Below are positions 5,917-12,519 of a DNA stretch of 12,519 bases, one piece after another. A program made the position numbers and the translations under genes. Under the pieces are notes generated by a model. It worked only from the letters and a program-made list of their open reading frames with translations. It ran no database searches and was not told the DNA's origin. Each line of letters opens with the position of its first letter. The first letter of the stretch is position 1. Source of the DNA: JAHQVI01 sp964407075 (GTDB lineage Bacteria > Pseudomonadota > Alphaproteobacteria > Rhizobiales > Rhodomicrobiaceae); NCBI GenBank assembly GCA_964407075.1, contig CAYOUE010000096.1, positions 1-12,519 of the forward strand, read 5' to 3'.

Positions 5917-7524
5917 TCAGGCCTCCATGGCCGTGCGCATCGCCGCACGGATGTCTTCGGGCCGCGCGCTGAGCCATCGCGCCGCAACATGCTGATCGGG
6001 CCGTATCAGATATGTGGCCGCGCCGGCCTCGCCCAGATAGCGCTCCGCCAACAGCGGCGCGTCCCGGGTCGAAAGCATGAGCGGCTCGGCCGTTACGCCG
6101 TTCACGGCGAGAGGCTCCGCTTCGGCGTTGATCGCCAGAATCTGGAAACGCCCTCCGGTCAGGTCGTTGAGCCAGCCCAGCTCCGCAGGCGCATCGGCGA
6201 GCGGCGCGCCAGGTCTTGTGCGTGGCGGCAACTCCTTCGAGTCGGGGCCGTTCAGCGGCGAGGCGTCGTAAATGGACGGAACGGAAAGCCGTCCCGAATT
6301 GACCAGCGCCCTTGCGAAATCGGCATGTTCGGCCAGATCGAGAACAGCGTCGCGGAACATGCGGCTCGCAGCGGATTTCGGCGTCAGGAAATCGGTGGAG
6401 CGCGTGGAATTGAGGATATTCTCTTCCGCCGCATATTTGCGTTCTGCGTGATAGCTGTTGAGCAGCTTCTCGCTCGCCCTCACCTCGATCGCCAGTGCGA
6501 GTTTCCAGGCGAGATTGTCCGCGTCCTGAATTCCACCGTTGCAGCCGCGCGCGCCGAACGGAGAAACCAGATGCGCGGCGTCTCCTGCGAAAAACACGCG
6601 GCCATGCCGGTACTTGTCCATCGTGGCGCACTGGAATGTGTAGACGCTGACCCATTCGATTTCGAACGGCGTGTCCGGTCCGAGCATGGCCTTCACGCGC
6701 GGGATGACGTTTTCCGGACGCGTGACGGCCTCCCGGTCGATATCCCAGCCAAGCTGGAAATCGAGCCGCCAGACATTGCCGGGCTGCTTGTGCATCAGCG
6801 CGGACTGCCCCGGATTGAACGGAGGGTCGAACCAGAAGCGGCGCACGGCCGGCAACCCTGCTTCCATGATGACGTCGACGATCAGGAAATTGTCCTGGAA
6901 CACGCGGCCCTCGAAGCCTAGGCCCATCATGTTGCGCACCGGAGATTTCGCGCCGTCGCAGGCGACCAGCCAGTCCGCTTCCAGATCGTAAAGGCCATCG
7001 GGCGTATCCGCTGTCAGGGCGACATGGCCGGCGCTGGGGGCAACCTTCACGACGCGATTGCGCCCGCGGATCTCGATTGGCGCGCCCGCTCCTTGCGCCT
7101 CGCGGATGCGTTCAACGATGAATTTCTCGAACAGGGGCTGCTGCAGATTGATGAAGGCAGGGCGCTTGTGACCTTCCTCGGGCAGCAGATTGAACTCGTA
7201 GATCTGACGGTCGCCGCGGAAGACCTTGCCGAGATTCCACACGACGCCCTTCTCGACCATCGGACCGCCGCAGCCGAGGCGGTCCATGATCTCCAGCGTG
7301 CGCTTGGCGAAACAGATCGCGCGGGACCCTGCGCCGGGGCCTTCATGATCGTCCAGGACGAGGACCGGCACGCCCTTCAGTCCGAGATCGAGCGCGAGCG
7401 TCAGCCCGACCGGGCCGCCGCCCACGACGATGACCTTATGCCGGACCGGCCCGGCGCGGTCCTGATCCGGCGAACGCCGATAAGGATAGAGCGCAAACGC
7501 TGGCTGGTAGCGCTGATCGACCAT
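5917..7524 (-). CDS. FAD-dependent aromatic hydroxylase (MhpA/MhaA-like)
   Basis: A 535-residue cytosolic single-component flavoprotein monooxygenase that would use NAD(P)H and O2 to hydroxylate a phenol ring. Three family motifs are in place: the FAD-binding GGGPVG (35-40) after 'HKVIVV', the 'DWLVACDGAKSPVR' motif (DG at 190-191), and the 'FFAGDAAHLVSPFGARG' motif (GDAAH at 314-318) followed by 'GIQDADNLAWKLA'. About 30 residues precede the FAD loop, a longer lead than in MhpA. The ATG at 7524 has GGGAGG/AAGG upstream (7534-7539). Neighbours are the homogentisate ring-cleavage genes, so the likely product is homogentisate, with 3-hydroxyphenylacetate (6-hydroxylation, as MhaA) the best-fitting substrate. 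Other hydroxylated phenylacetates or phenylpropionates are possible. Enzyme class is secure; substrate is inference. Confidence 0.9.
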   Translation of the reverse strand: MVDQRYQPAFALYPYRRSPDQDRAGPVRHKVIVVGGGPVGLTLALDLGLKGVPVLVLDDHEGPGAGSRAICFAKRTLEIMDRLGCGGPMVEKGVVWNLGKVFRGDRQIYEFNLLPEEGHKRPAFINLQQPLFEKFIVERIREAQGAGAPIEIRGRNRVVKVAPSAGHVALTADTPDGLYDLEADWLVACDGAKSPVRNMMGLGFEGRVFQDNFLIVDVIMEAGLPAVRRFWFDPPFNPGQSALMHKQPGNVWRLDFQLGWDIDREAVTRPENVIPRVKAMLGPDTPFEIEWVSVYTFQCATMDKYRHGRVFFAGDAAHLVSPFGARGCNGGIQDADNLAWKLALAIEVRASEKLLNSYHAERKYAAEENILNSTRSTDFLTPKSAASRMFRDAVLDLAEHADFARALVNSGRLSVPSIYDASPLNGPDSKELPPRTRPGAPLADAPAELGWLNDLTGGRFQILAINAEAEPLAVNGVTAEPLMLSTRDAPLLAERYLGEAGAATYLIRPDQHVAARWLSARPEDIRAAMRTAMEA

Positions 7525-7560
7525 GACCGCCTTCCTCCCATAAGGCGAGAATGCCGGATG

Positions 7561-8514
7561 TCACGAACCCTGGAGGGCTTCCCACATTTCCCTGTCGCGC
7601 TCCGCTGTCCAGATACGTGGCGTCGCAATGTCCTGCGCCTCGTCATAGGCGCGCGCGACGTTGAAGGGCAGGCAGTGCTCGTAAATCGCAAAATCGGAAA
7701 ATTTCGGATCGCAGACCTCGCGGCAGGCCGCCATCGCCTCCTTCAGCGAGCCGCCGCGCATGGCGACACGCGCGACCGGGAAATAGGTCGATGTCACGAA
7801 GTCCCGCGTCGAGTCGAGCGCGGCGTTGACCATGTCCGCGCCGATCAGCGCATCGCCCCTTCCCGGCGCGATTGCGTCCGGCCGCCAGGCCCGGATCGCC
7901 TCAAGCGTTGCAGGCCATTCGTGGAAATGCCCGTCGCCGCAATAGCAGGCCGATCTGTATTCGACGATGTCGCCGGTGAACATCACATTGGCGTCGGGAA
8001 CGTAAACGACGGCATCTCCAGCCGTGTGCGCGCGGCCGAGCTGCATGATGTCGATGCGCCGCTTGCCGAGATAGACCGCCATATGACCGTCGAAAGCCAA
8101 TGACGGCCAGGTCAGGCCGGGGATTTCATCATGCCCCTCGAACAGGCGCGGAAACCTTGCAAATTCGCTGTCCCAGTCCTCCTGCCCGCGCTCCGCGACC
8201 ATTGCCCGCGCGCGCGTCGACATGATGATGTCCGAGGCTCCATAAGCCGACGCCCCGAGCACACGCACGGCGTGATAATGCGTCAGCATGAGATATTTGA
8301 TCGGCTTGTCCGTGACCTCGCGAACCTTTTCGATGACCTTGCGCGCCAGCTTCGGCGTCGCCTGCGCCTCCACGATCATCACGCAGTCGTCGCCGATAAT
8401 GACGCCGGAGTTGGGATCGCCCTCGGCGGTGAACGCCCAGATGCCTGGGCCGATCTCCGTGAAGCTGATCTTCTTTTCGGTCAGGTCGCCAGCCGAGGCG
8501 AAACTCTTGCTCAT
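7561..8514 (-). CDS. metallo-beta-lactamase-fold protein with degenerate metal site
   Basis: A 317-residue protein starting at the ATG at 8514, which overlaps the fahA stop by four bases (8511-8514), so the two are translationally coupled. The fold is clear: N-terminal 'GIWAFTAEGDPNSGVIIGDDCVMIVEAQ', 'IKYLMLTHYHAVRVLGA', 'LGRAHTAGDAVVYV' and 'NVMFTGDIVE'. The usual HxHxDH is HYHAVR (79-84), losing Asp and the third His, and the usual PGHG near the end is PGRG (R219). H163 and D182 are kept. Site-2 zinc binding is therefore probably lost; the protein may bind one metal, another metal, or none. It lies between fahA and the FAD hydroxylase with a 36-base gap, which ties it to the pathway. A hydrolase or ring-fission accessory role is possible; I cannot name a reaction. 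Confidence 0.88.
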   Translation of the reverse strand: MSKSFASAGDLTEKKISFTEIGPGIWAFTAEGDPNSGVIIGDDCVMIVEAQATPKLARKVIEKVREVTDKPIKYLMLTHYHAVRVLGASAYGASDIIMSTRARAMVAERGQEDWDSEFARFPRLFEGHDEIPGLTWPSLAFDGHMAVYLGKRRIDIMQLGRAHTAGDAVVYVPDANVMFTGDIVEYRSACYCGDGHFHEWPATLEAIRAWRPDAIAPGRGDALIGADMVNAALDSTRDFVTSTYFPVARVAMRGGSLKEAMAACREVCDPKFSDFAIYEHCLPFNVARAYDEAQDIATPRIWTAERDREMWEALQGS

Positions 8515-9788
8515 GCTTTCCACTCCGGTTTTTCCAGGGCCGGAAGGATGCGGCCGCGGCACTCGCCGAAACCGATCCGGTAGCCGTCGCCCTGCGCATG
8601 GCCGGTCAGCGTCACCTCGTCGCCGTCTTCGAGAAAGGCACGCTCCTCGCCGGTGTCCAGCGTCAGCGGCTCCTTGCCGCCCCATGTGATTTCAAGCAGG
8701 CTGCCGCGGCTATCCTTCTCCGCTCCCGAAATCGTGCCGGAGCCTATCAGGTCGCCGGTGTTCATCGCGCAGCCGGAACTGGCGTGATGGCAGAGCTGCT
8801 GAGCGGCGGAATAATACATTTCCGAAAAATTCGTGCGGCAGATCGTGGTGGCCGTTCCGGCGCCTTCAGGCTGCAGACGAACCTCCAGCCGAATGTCGTA
8901 ATTCATCGGGCCAGGCTCGCGCAGGTAAGGCAGCAGCGGCCTCTCTCGCGGCGGCGCGGGGCGGCGGAACGGCTCCAGCGCCGCTTTCGGCACGACCCAA
9001 GGCCCGATCGTCGTGGCGAACGCCTTGGCCTGAAACGGCCCGAGCGGCTGATACTCCCAAGCCTGGATGTCGCGCGCCGACCAGTCGTTCAAAAGCACAT
9101 AGCCGAAGATCATTTCGTCCGCTTCCGCAACCGTAACCGGCTCGCCCATGACATTGCCGGTTCCGATCACGCAGCCCATTTCCAGTTCGATGTCGAGCTT
9201 TTCGCTCGTGCCGAAATGCGGACCTTCGGCGTCGGGCAGTTTCAACTGGCCGAGCGGGCGGCGGATGCCTGTCCCCGAGACGACCACCGTCGAAGCGCGG
9301 CCGTTATAGCCAATCGGAATGTGCAGCCAGTTCGCCGGAAGCGCGTTCTCCGCTCCGCGGAACATCGTTCCGACATTGGCCGCATGGTGGCGGCTTGCGT
9401 AGAAATCGGTGAATTCGCGCACGGCAAACGGCATCAGCATCTCCACATCCGCCATCGGATGCAGATAGGGCTCAGCGAATTCGCGCTGCGCGCTGCCTTC
9501 GGCGAGGATCTCCTTCAGCGCCGCCCGGACATGCGCCCAGCAATCCGGGCCGGCGGCCATGAATTGAGTCAGATCGGGCATGAAGAAGAGGCTTGCGCCC
9601 GGCTCGAATGCGATCAGGTCGCGCTGCTCCAGCTCTGTGAGGCTCAGCACGAAGTCGCCGATGGCGACGCAGCAGCCCGTGACCATTTCATTGTCGCGCA
9701 TCCGGAACGCGCCGTATGGAAGATTGTTGAGCGGAAAGTCCGTCTCCGGGCTGTTCGCGCTCTCGACCCAGCTTCTCTCTAAGGGCAT
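8511..9788 (-). CDS. fahA: fumarylacetoacetase
   Basis: Catalyses the last step of homogentisate degradation: 4-fumarylacetoacetate plus water to fumarate and acetoacetate, in the cytosol. The 425 residues match the FAH family. Residues corresponding to the mouse active site are present: D128 and H135 in 'DFYASRHH' (Ca2+ ligand Asp and catalytic His), E201 and E203 in 'ELEMG', D235 in 'LLNDWSARD', and K255 in 'PFQAKAFATTIGPW'; 'SSGCAMNTGDLIGSGTISG' follows. The spacings agree with the mouse enzyme (126, 133, 199, 201, 233, 253). The start has GAGGAGG directly upstream. It follows hmgA after 40 bases and overlaps the next gene by four. Nothing unusual; very secure. Confidence 0.97.
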   Translation of the reverse strand: MPLERSWVESANSPETDFPLNNLPYGAFRMRDNEMVTGCCVAIGDFVLSLTELEQRDLIAFEPGASLFFMPDLTQFMAAGPDCWAHVRAALKEILAEGSAQREFAEPYLHPMADVEMLMPFAVREFTDFYASRHHAANVGTMFRGAENALPANWLHIPIGYNGRASTVVVSGTGIRRPLGQLKLPDAEGPHFGTSEKLDIELEMGCVIGTGNVMGEPVTVAEADEMIFGYVLLNDWSARDIQAWEYQPLGPFQAKAFATTIGPWVVPKAALEPFRRPAPPRERPLLPYLREPGPMNYDIRLEVRLQPEGAGTATTICRTNFSEMYYSAAQQLCHHASSGCAMNTGDLIGSGTISGAEKDSRGSLLEITWGGKEPLTLDTGEERAFLEDGDEVTLTGHAQGDGYRIGFGECRGRILPALEKPEWKA

Positions 9789-9828
9789 GGCCTCCTCGAT
9801 CAGTCCCTCGGCGCCGCATACCGGCGGC

Positions 9829-11193
9829 TTATTTCAGTCCCGGCGTCCCGTCGAATTTCTTCTCCAGCCCCGCCCAGCATTCGATATAATCGTCCTGAAG
9901 GGGCGCTTCCTCCGCAGCGAAACGCGTCAATTGTTGCGGGAAGCGCGTCTCGAACATGAAACTCATCGTATTGTCGAGCTTGACCGGCTCCCAGCTTTCC
10001 GTCGTCGCCTTCTCGAACGCCTGCCGGTCCGGCCCGTGCGGCAACATGCAGTTATGCAGGCTGATCCCGCCGGGGACGAAGCCCGTGGGCTTGGCGTCGT
10101 ACTGCCCGTAAATATTGCCCATCAGCTCGGACATGATGTTCTTGTGATACCATGGCGGGCGGAAGGTGTCTTCCTGGGGCAGCCAGCGTGGCGGGAAGAT
10201 CACAAAGTCGATATTCGCGGTCCCTTCCTCCGGCGTCGGCGCGGTCAGAACCGTGAAGATGGACGGGTCAGGGTGGTCGAAGGCGATCGCCCCGACCGGG
10301 CTGAAAGTCCGCAGGTCATATTTGAATGGCGCGTAGTTGCCGTGCCAGGCGACGACGTCGAGCGGCGAATGGCCGATTTCGCAAGTGTGGAACTGCCCGC
10401 ACCATTTCACCGTCACCCGGCAGGGCGTCTCCTTCTCCTCGAATGCGGCGATCGGCGTCTTGAAGTCGCGCGGATTGGCGAGGCAGTTCGCGCCGATCGG
10501 CCCGCGGCCAGGCAGGGTGAATTTCGCGCCGTAATTCTCGCACACGAAGCCGCGCGCCTCGCCGTCGGGCACGCCGACCTTGAAGACCATGCCGCGCGGC
10601 AGGATGCAGATCTCCAGCGGCTCGACGCCGATCCGCCCGAATTCCGTGAAGATCTCAAGCCTTCCATGCTGCGGGACGACAAGCAACTCACTGTCGGCGG
10701 AATAGAAATAATCGTCCGTCATGCTCTCATTGGCGAGATAGACATGGGCGGCCATACCGGTCTGCGTGCCCACGTCTCCGGCGGTGGTGAAGGTGCGCAT
10801 TCCGGTAACGAAATTCAGCTTGCCGTTCTTCGGGAATGGCGCCGGGTCCCACCGGTACTGTCCGAGCGAGATCACGTCCGGGACGACATGCGGCGCGGTC
10901 TTCCAGTAAGGCAGGTCGATCTTCCGGAAGCGCGAGACGTGCTTGACCGACGGGCGGATGCGGTACATCCAGCTTCGCTCGTTCTTGCTTCGCGGCGCCG
11001 TGAACGGCGATCCGGACAGCTGCTCGGCGTAAAGACCGTAATTGACGCGCTGGGGCGAGTTGCGGCCCTGCGGGAGCGCGCCGGGCAGCGCTTCGGTTTC
11101 GAAATCGTTGCCGAAGCCGGGCATGTAGCCGGGCGTTATGCCGTAACGGGAATCGTGCTGGTCCGAGGTGCGGGCGTTCGACTGATCGTTCAT
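9829..11193 (-). CDS. hmgA: homogentisate 1,2-dioxygenase
   Basis: Fe(II) enzyme that opens the homogentisate ring with O2 to give 4-maleylacetoacetate. The start is the ATG at 11193 (454 residues, MNDQSNART...), with AGAGG (11201-11205) 7 bases upstream. A longer open frame extends 30 codons further, but it would run through the promoter and operator, and the family begins near 'GITPGYMPGFGNDFETEALPGALP' (18-41). Iron ligands match the human enzyme in identity and spacing: H350 and E356 in 'WYHKNIMSELMG', and H386 in 'HNCMLPHGPD' (human 335, 341, 371). The catalytic His aligns with H307 in 'FDHPDP'. First gene of the minus-strand train, transcribed from the promoter at 11221-11250 opposite the marR gene. 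Identification is secure. Confidence 0.98.
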   Translation of the reverse strand: MNDQSNARTSDQHDSRYGITPGYMPGFGNDFETEALPGALPQGRNSPQRVNYGLYAEQLSGSPFTAPRSKNERSWMYRIRPSVKHVSRFRKIDLPYWKTAPHVVPDVISLGQYRWDPAPFPKNGKLNFVTGMRTFTTAGDVGTQTGMAAHVYLANESMTDDYFYSADSELLVVPQHGRLEIFTEFGRIGVEPLEICILPRGMVFKVGVPDGEARGFVCENYGAKFTLPGRGPIGANCLANPRDFKTPIAAFEEKETPCRVTVKWCGQFHTCEIGHSPLDVVAWHGNYAPFKYDLRTFSPVGAIAFDHPDPSIFTVLTAPTPEEGTANIDFVIFPPRWLPQEDTFRPPWYHKNIMSELMGNIYGQYDAKPTGFVPGGISLHNCMLPHGPDRQAFEKATTESWEPVKLDNTMSFMFETRFPQQLTRFAAEEAPLQDDYIECWAGLEKKFDGTPGLK

Positions 11194-11220
11194 GACGCGG
11201 CCTCTTCGAAATCCTGCCGG

Positions 11221-11250
11221 ATCATATCGTTGCATTTGCAACGAGGTCAA
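11221..11250 (-). promoter_or_regulatory. hmgA promoter with the operator in its spacer
   Basis: On the minus strand TTGACC (complement of 11245-11250) and TATGAT (complement of 11221-11226) are 18 bases apart, each matching 5 of 6 consensus positions. Transcription would start near 11214, giving an approximately 20-base leader with the AGAGG ribosome site. The whole spacer is occupied by the palindrome at 11225-11244, so a bound repressor would exclude RNA polymerase. Confidence 0.75.
11225..11244. promoter_or_regulatory. MarR-type operator 1 (hmgA side)
   Basis: TATCGTTGCATTTGCAACGA contains the perfect palindrome CGTTGCA-TT-TGCAACG (11228-11243). Size and TTGCA-n2-TGCAA pattern are typical for MarR-family dimers, and the MarR gene starts about 80 bases away. 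It shares 15 of 20 positions with the site at 11295-11314. Confidence 0.75.
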
Positions 11251-11287
11251 CGGTAAATTGCGCATTCGCCTTCCCCTCCGCAAGGGC

Positions 11288-11315
11288 TTGACGGTTTCGA
11301 TGCAGATGCAATGAT
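11288..11315 (+). promoter_or_regulatory. marR-maiA promoter, apparently leaderless
   Basis: TTGACG (11288-11293; CTTGAC in the rhizobial form) and AATGAT (11310-11315) are 16 bases apart. The expected first transcribed base is about 11322, which is the A of the marR ATG. Operator 2 fills the spacer and covers most of the -10. The -35 is good and the -10 moderate. Confidence 0.55.
11295..11314. promoter_or_regulatory. MarR-type operator 2 (marR side)
   Basis: TTTCGATGCAGATGCAATGA aligns without gaps to operator 1 with 15 of 20 identities, keeping both TGCA half-sites at the same spacing but with poorer symmetry outside. The two sites are 70 bases apart start to start. The weaker symmetry suggests lower affinity, as expected for self-regulation. 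Confidence 0.65.
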
Positions 11316-11321
11316 CCGGGA

Positions 11322-11753
11322 ATGCAGGAATTCAGGCTCGACGATTTTCTCCCCTACCGCCTTGCTGTCATCGCCAACCGCGTCAGCAGGGATCTGGCGG
11401 AGCGTTACCGCCGGCGCTTCGGCCTCAGCATTGCCGAATGGCGCGTTCTGGCCCATCTCTCGCAGGCCGAATCCGTCAGCGTGCGGGAAATCCACAAGCG
11501 CGTCGAGCTCGACAAGTCGAAGGTCTCGCGCGCCGCGTCCCGCCTCGTCGCAAACGGCATCGTCGCAAGGCGGATCAACAGCGCCGACAGGAGACTACTG
11601 GAGCTTTCGCTGACCGGAAAGGGCCGGGCGCTCATGGAAGAGCTTGCACCGATCGCCCGCGACTATGAAGCCGGGTTGCTCGGCAAATTGCCCAAGGACG
11701 ACCGCGCCAGCCTCAGGCGGGTTCTCGCAAAACTGGAGGAGGCGCTCAAATGA
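11322..11753 (+). CDS. MarR-family repressor of the homogentisate genes
   Basis: A 143-residue DNA-binding protein with the MarR winged-helix layout: N-terminal dimer helix 'LDDFLPYRLAVIANRVSRDLAERY' (6-29), 'FGLSIAEWRVLAHLS' (33-47), the recognition helix region 'LDKSKVSRAASRLVANGIV' (63-81), the wing 'RRINSADRRLLELSLT' with D89-R90-R91 (83-98), and a C-terminal dimer helix. It is divergent from hmgA and overlaps maiA by four bases. The two related palindromes in the intergenic region are its obvious binding sites, so it probably represses hmgA and itself until a pathway compound releases it; the ligand (homogentisate or the incoming acid) is unknown. Its ATG lies 7 bases after the predicted -10, so its mRNA may lack a leader. 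Family secure; target inferred from position. Confidence 0.92.
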   Translation: MQEFRLDDFLPYRLAVIANRVSRDLAERYRRRFGLSIAEWRVLAHLSQAESVSVREIHKRVELDKSKVSRAASRLVANGIVARRINSADRRLLELSLTGKGRALMEELAPIARDYEAGLLGKLPKDDRASLRRVLAKLEEALK

Positions 11754-12385
11754 CCGTACTTTACGATTACTGGCGCTCGTCCGCCGCCTACCGGGTGCGC
11801 ATGGCGCTGAACCTGCTCGGCATCCCGTTCCGCAGCGTCTCCATAGACCTGCGCGCCGGCGAACAGCGCCACCCCGGACATCTAGCGCGCAATCCGCAAG
11901 GGCTTGTGCCGGCGCTGGAAATCGACGGGCTGCTGCTTACCCAGTCGCTCGCCATCATCGAGTATCTCGACGAGACCCGGCAGGCCGGTTTCCTGCCGTC
12001 CGATCCCCAGGGCCGCGCCCGCGTGCGCACTCTGTCTTGCGCGATTGCGATGGAGATCCACCCGGTCTGCAATCTCTCCGTCGCGCGCTACGTGGCGGAG
12101 AATTCCGGCGGGCAGATCACGCTGGAAGGCTGGATGCACCATTTCATTCCAAAAGGGCTGGCGGCGTTCGAAGCCATGCTCGGCACGCCCGAAACCGGAC
12201 GCTACTGTCACGGCGACGGCGTCACGATGGCCGATCTGTGCCTCCTCCCCCAGATCTACAATGCGCGGCGCTACGGGGTCGATGTCACTGCGCTTGCGAA
12301 GATTGGAGCTGTTGCAGCGGAACTCGACAAGATCCGCGCCGTTCAGGACGCGCATCCGGACAGGTTCAGGCCAGAGGCCGGATGA
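11750..12385 (+). CDS. maiA: maleylacetoacetate isomerase (zeta-class glutathione transferase)
   Basis: Cytosolic glutathione-dependent enzyme that isomerises 4-maleylacetoacetate to 4-fumarylacetoacetate, the step between HmgA and FahA. At 211 residues it has a thioredoxin-like N-terminal half starting 'YDYWRSSAAYRVRMAL' (5-20), 'NPQGLVPALEIDG' (48-60) and 'LTQSLAIIEYLDE' (63-75, glutathione site), then the helical half with 'MAMEIHPVCNL'-like sequence near 100-109 (AIAMEIHPVCNL) and 'DGVTMADLCLLPQIYNA'. The zeta active-site SSC motif is SSA here (10-12), a change common in bacterial homologues. GGAGGAGG (11735-11742) inside marR precedes the ATG, which overlaps the marR stop (11750-11753). 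It is the one pathway gene on the regulator's strand, so it shares its control. Identification is secure. Confidence 0.95.
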   Translation: MTVLYDYWRSSAAYRVRMALNLLGIPFRSVSIDLRAGEQRHPGHLARNPQGLVPALEIDGLLLTQSLAIIEYLDETRQAGFLPSDPQGRARVRTLSCAIAMEIHPVCNLSVARYVAENSGGQITLEGWMHHFIPKGLAAFEAMLGTPETGRYCHGDGVTMADLCLLPQIYNARRYGVDVTALAKIGAVAAELDKIRAVQDAHPDRFRPEAG

Positions 12386-12467
12386 CCGGCGGCGGAAATA
12401 CCCTGCCGCGCGGATCAATCAACCCTTTCGCGAGGCTTTTCGCTCGTGTAAACGATGGCGTAAGCAT

Positions 12468-12519
12468 GGATGGGTGGCCGAGTGGTTGAAGGCACCGGTC
12501 TTGAAAACCGGCGAGGCGG
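12468..12519 (+). tRNA. tRNA-Ser (anticodon UGA), 5' part, cut by the window edge
   Basis: GGATGGG (acceptor strand, 12468-12474), TG, then the D arm GCCGAGTGGTTGAAGGC (12477-12493), and an anticodon stem CCGGT/ACCGG around the loop CTTGAAA (12500-12506) with anticodon TGA at 12502-12504. The D arm and anticodon arm are characteristic of bacterial tRNA-Ser reading UCA. The window ends in the variable arm, so acceptor closure and T arm cannot be checked. It lies 82 bases after maiA; no clear promoter was identified in that gap. Confidence 0.92.

Noticed and set aside
8515..8685. Longer N-terminus for the metallo-beta-lactamase-fold protein
   Set aside because: The extra 57 codons overlap fahA in another frame and have no family resemblance; the ATG at 8514 overlapping the fahA stop is the natural start.
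9580..11256. 558-codon open frame on the plus strand across hmgA and fahA
   Set aside because: It is antisense to two genes with full active-site motifs, has an arginine/histidine-rich composition without family resemblance, and arises from high GC at third positions.
12386..12467. Possible terminator between maiA and tRNA-Ser (GCGGC/GCCGC near 12388-12408)
   Set aside because: Only 5 bp with an 11-base loop and no T-tract; not enough to call.
1..12519. Mobile elements, phage genes or CRISPR repeats
   Set aside because: No transposase, integrase, terminal inverted repeat pair or regularly spaced repeat was found; base composition is even throughout.

Overview
The window is GC-rich DNA with Shine-Dalgarno-led genes, tight stop/start overlaps and gene families (DUF2794, DUF2783, TRAP transporter, gpsA downstream of a tsaD-like end) typical of an alphaproteobacterium. 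Hyphomicrobiales (Mesorhizobium/Phyllobacteriaceae-like) is the best guess; this is inference from gene content, not a database match. No insertion sequence, phage gene, CRISPR array or origin is visible.

Left part (1-2575): a tsaD-like 3' end and gpsA (glycerol-3-phosphate dehydrogenase) read rightward and stop at a probable terminator. A small ACT-like protein and a DUF2794 protein follow, also rightward. The gaps around them are not empty. On the minus strand, about 1588-1730 holds a candidate structured RNA ending in an intrinsic terminator, and about 2387-2465 holds a second small RNA. The second has a C-rich anti-Shine-Dalgarno loop and a strong terminator, resembling the mmgR/suhB (alpha-r8) family of rhizobia.

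Central and right part (2576-11193, all minus strand): a catabolic gene train in transcription order: hmgA (homogentisate 1,2-dioxygenase), fahA (fumarylacetoacetase), a metallo-beta-lactamase-fold protein with a degenerate metal site, an FAD aromatic hydroxylase, a DUF2783 small protein, and a three-gene TRAP transporter (dctP, dctQ, dctM). Divergent from hmgA, on the plus strand, are a MarR regulator and maiA (maleylacetoacetate isomerase), overlapping by 4 bases. The window ends inside a tRNA-Ser(UGA) gene.

Read together, this is a self-contained pathway. The TRAP system would import an aromatic acid. The FAD hydroxylase with its DUF2783 partner (like MhaA/MhaB of Pseudomonas putida) would hydroxylate a hydroxyphenylacetate to homogentisate. 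HmgA, MaiA and FahA then give fumarate and acetoacetate. No 4-hydroxyphenylpyruvate dioxygenase gene is present, which argues for hydroxyphenylacetate rather than tyrosine as the local substrate. Control looks simple: the hmgA-marR intergenic region has two related MarR-type palindromes, each lying in the -35/-10 spacer of one of the two divergent promoters. The least explained items are the degenerate metallo-hydrolase and the two minus-strand RNAs.
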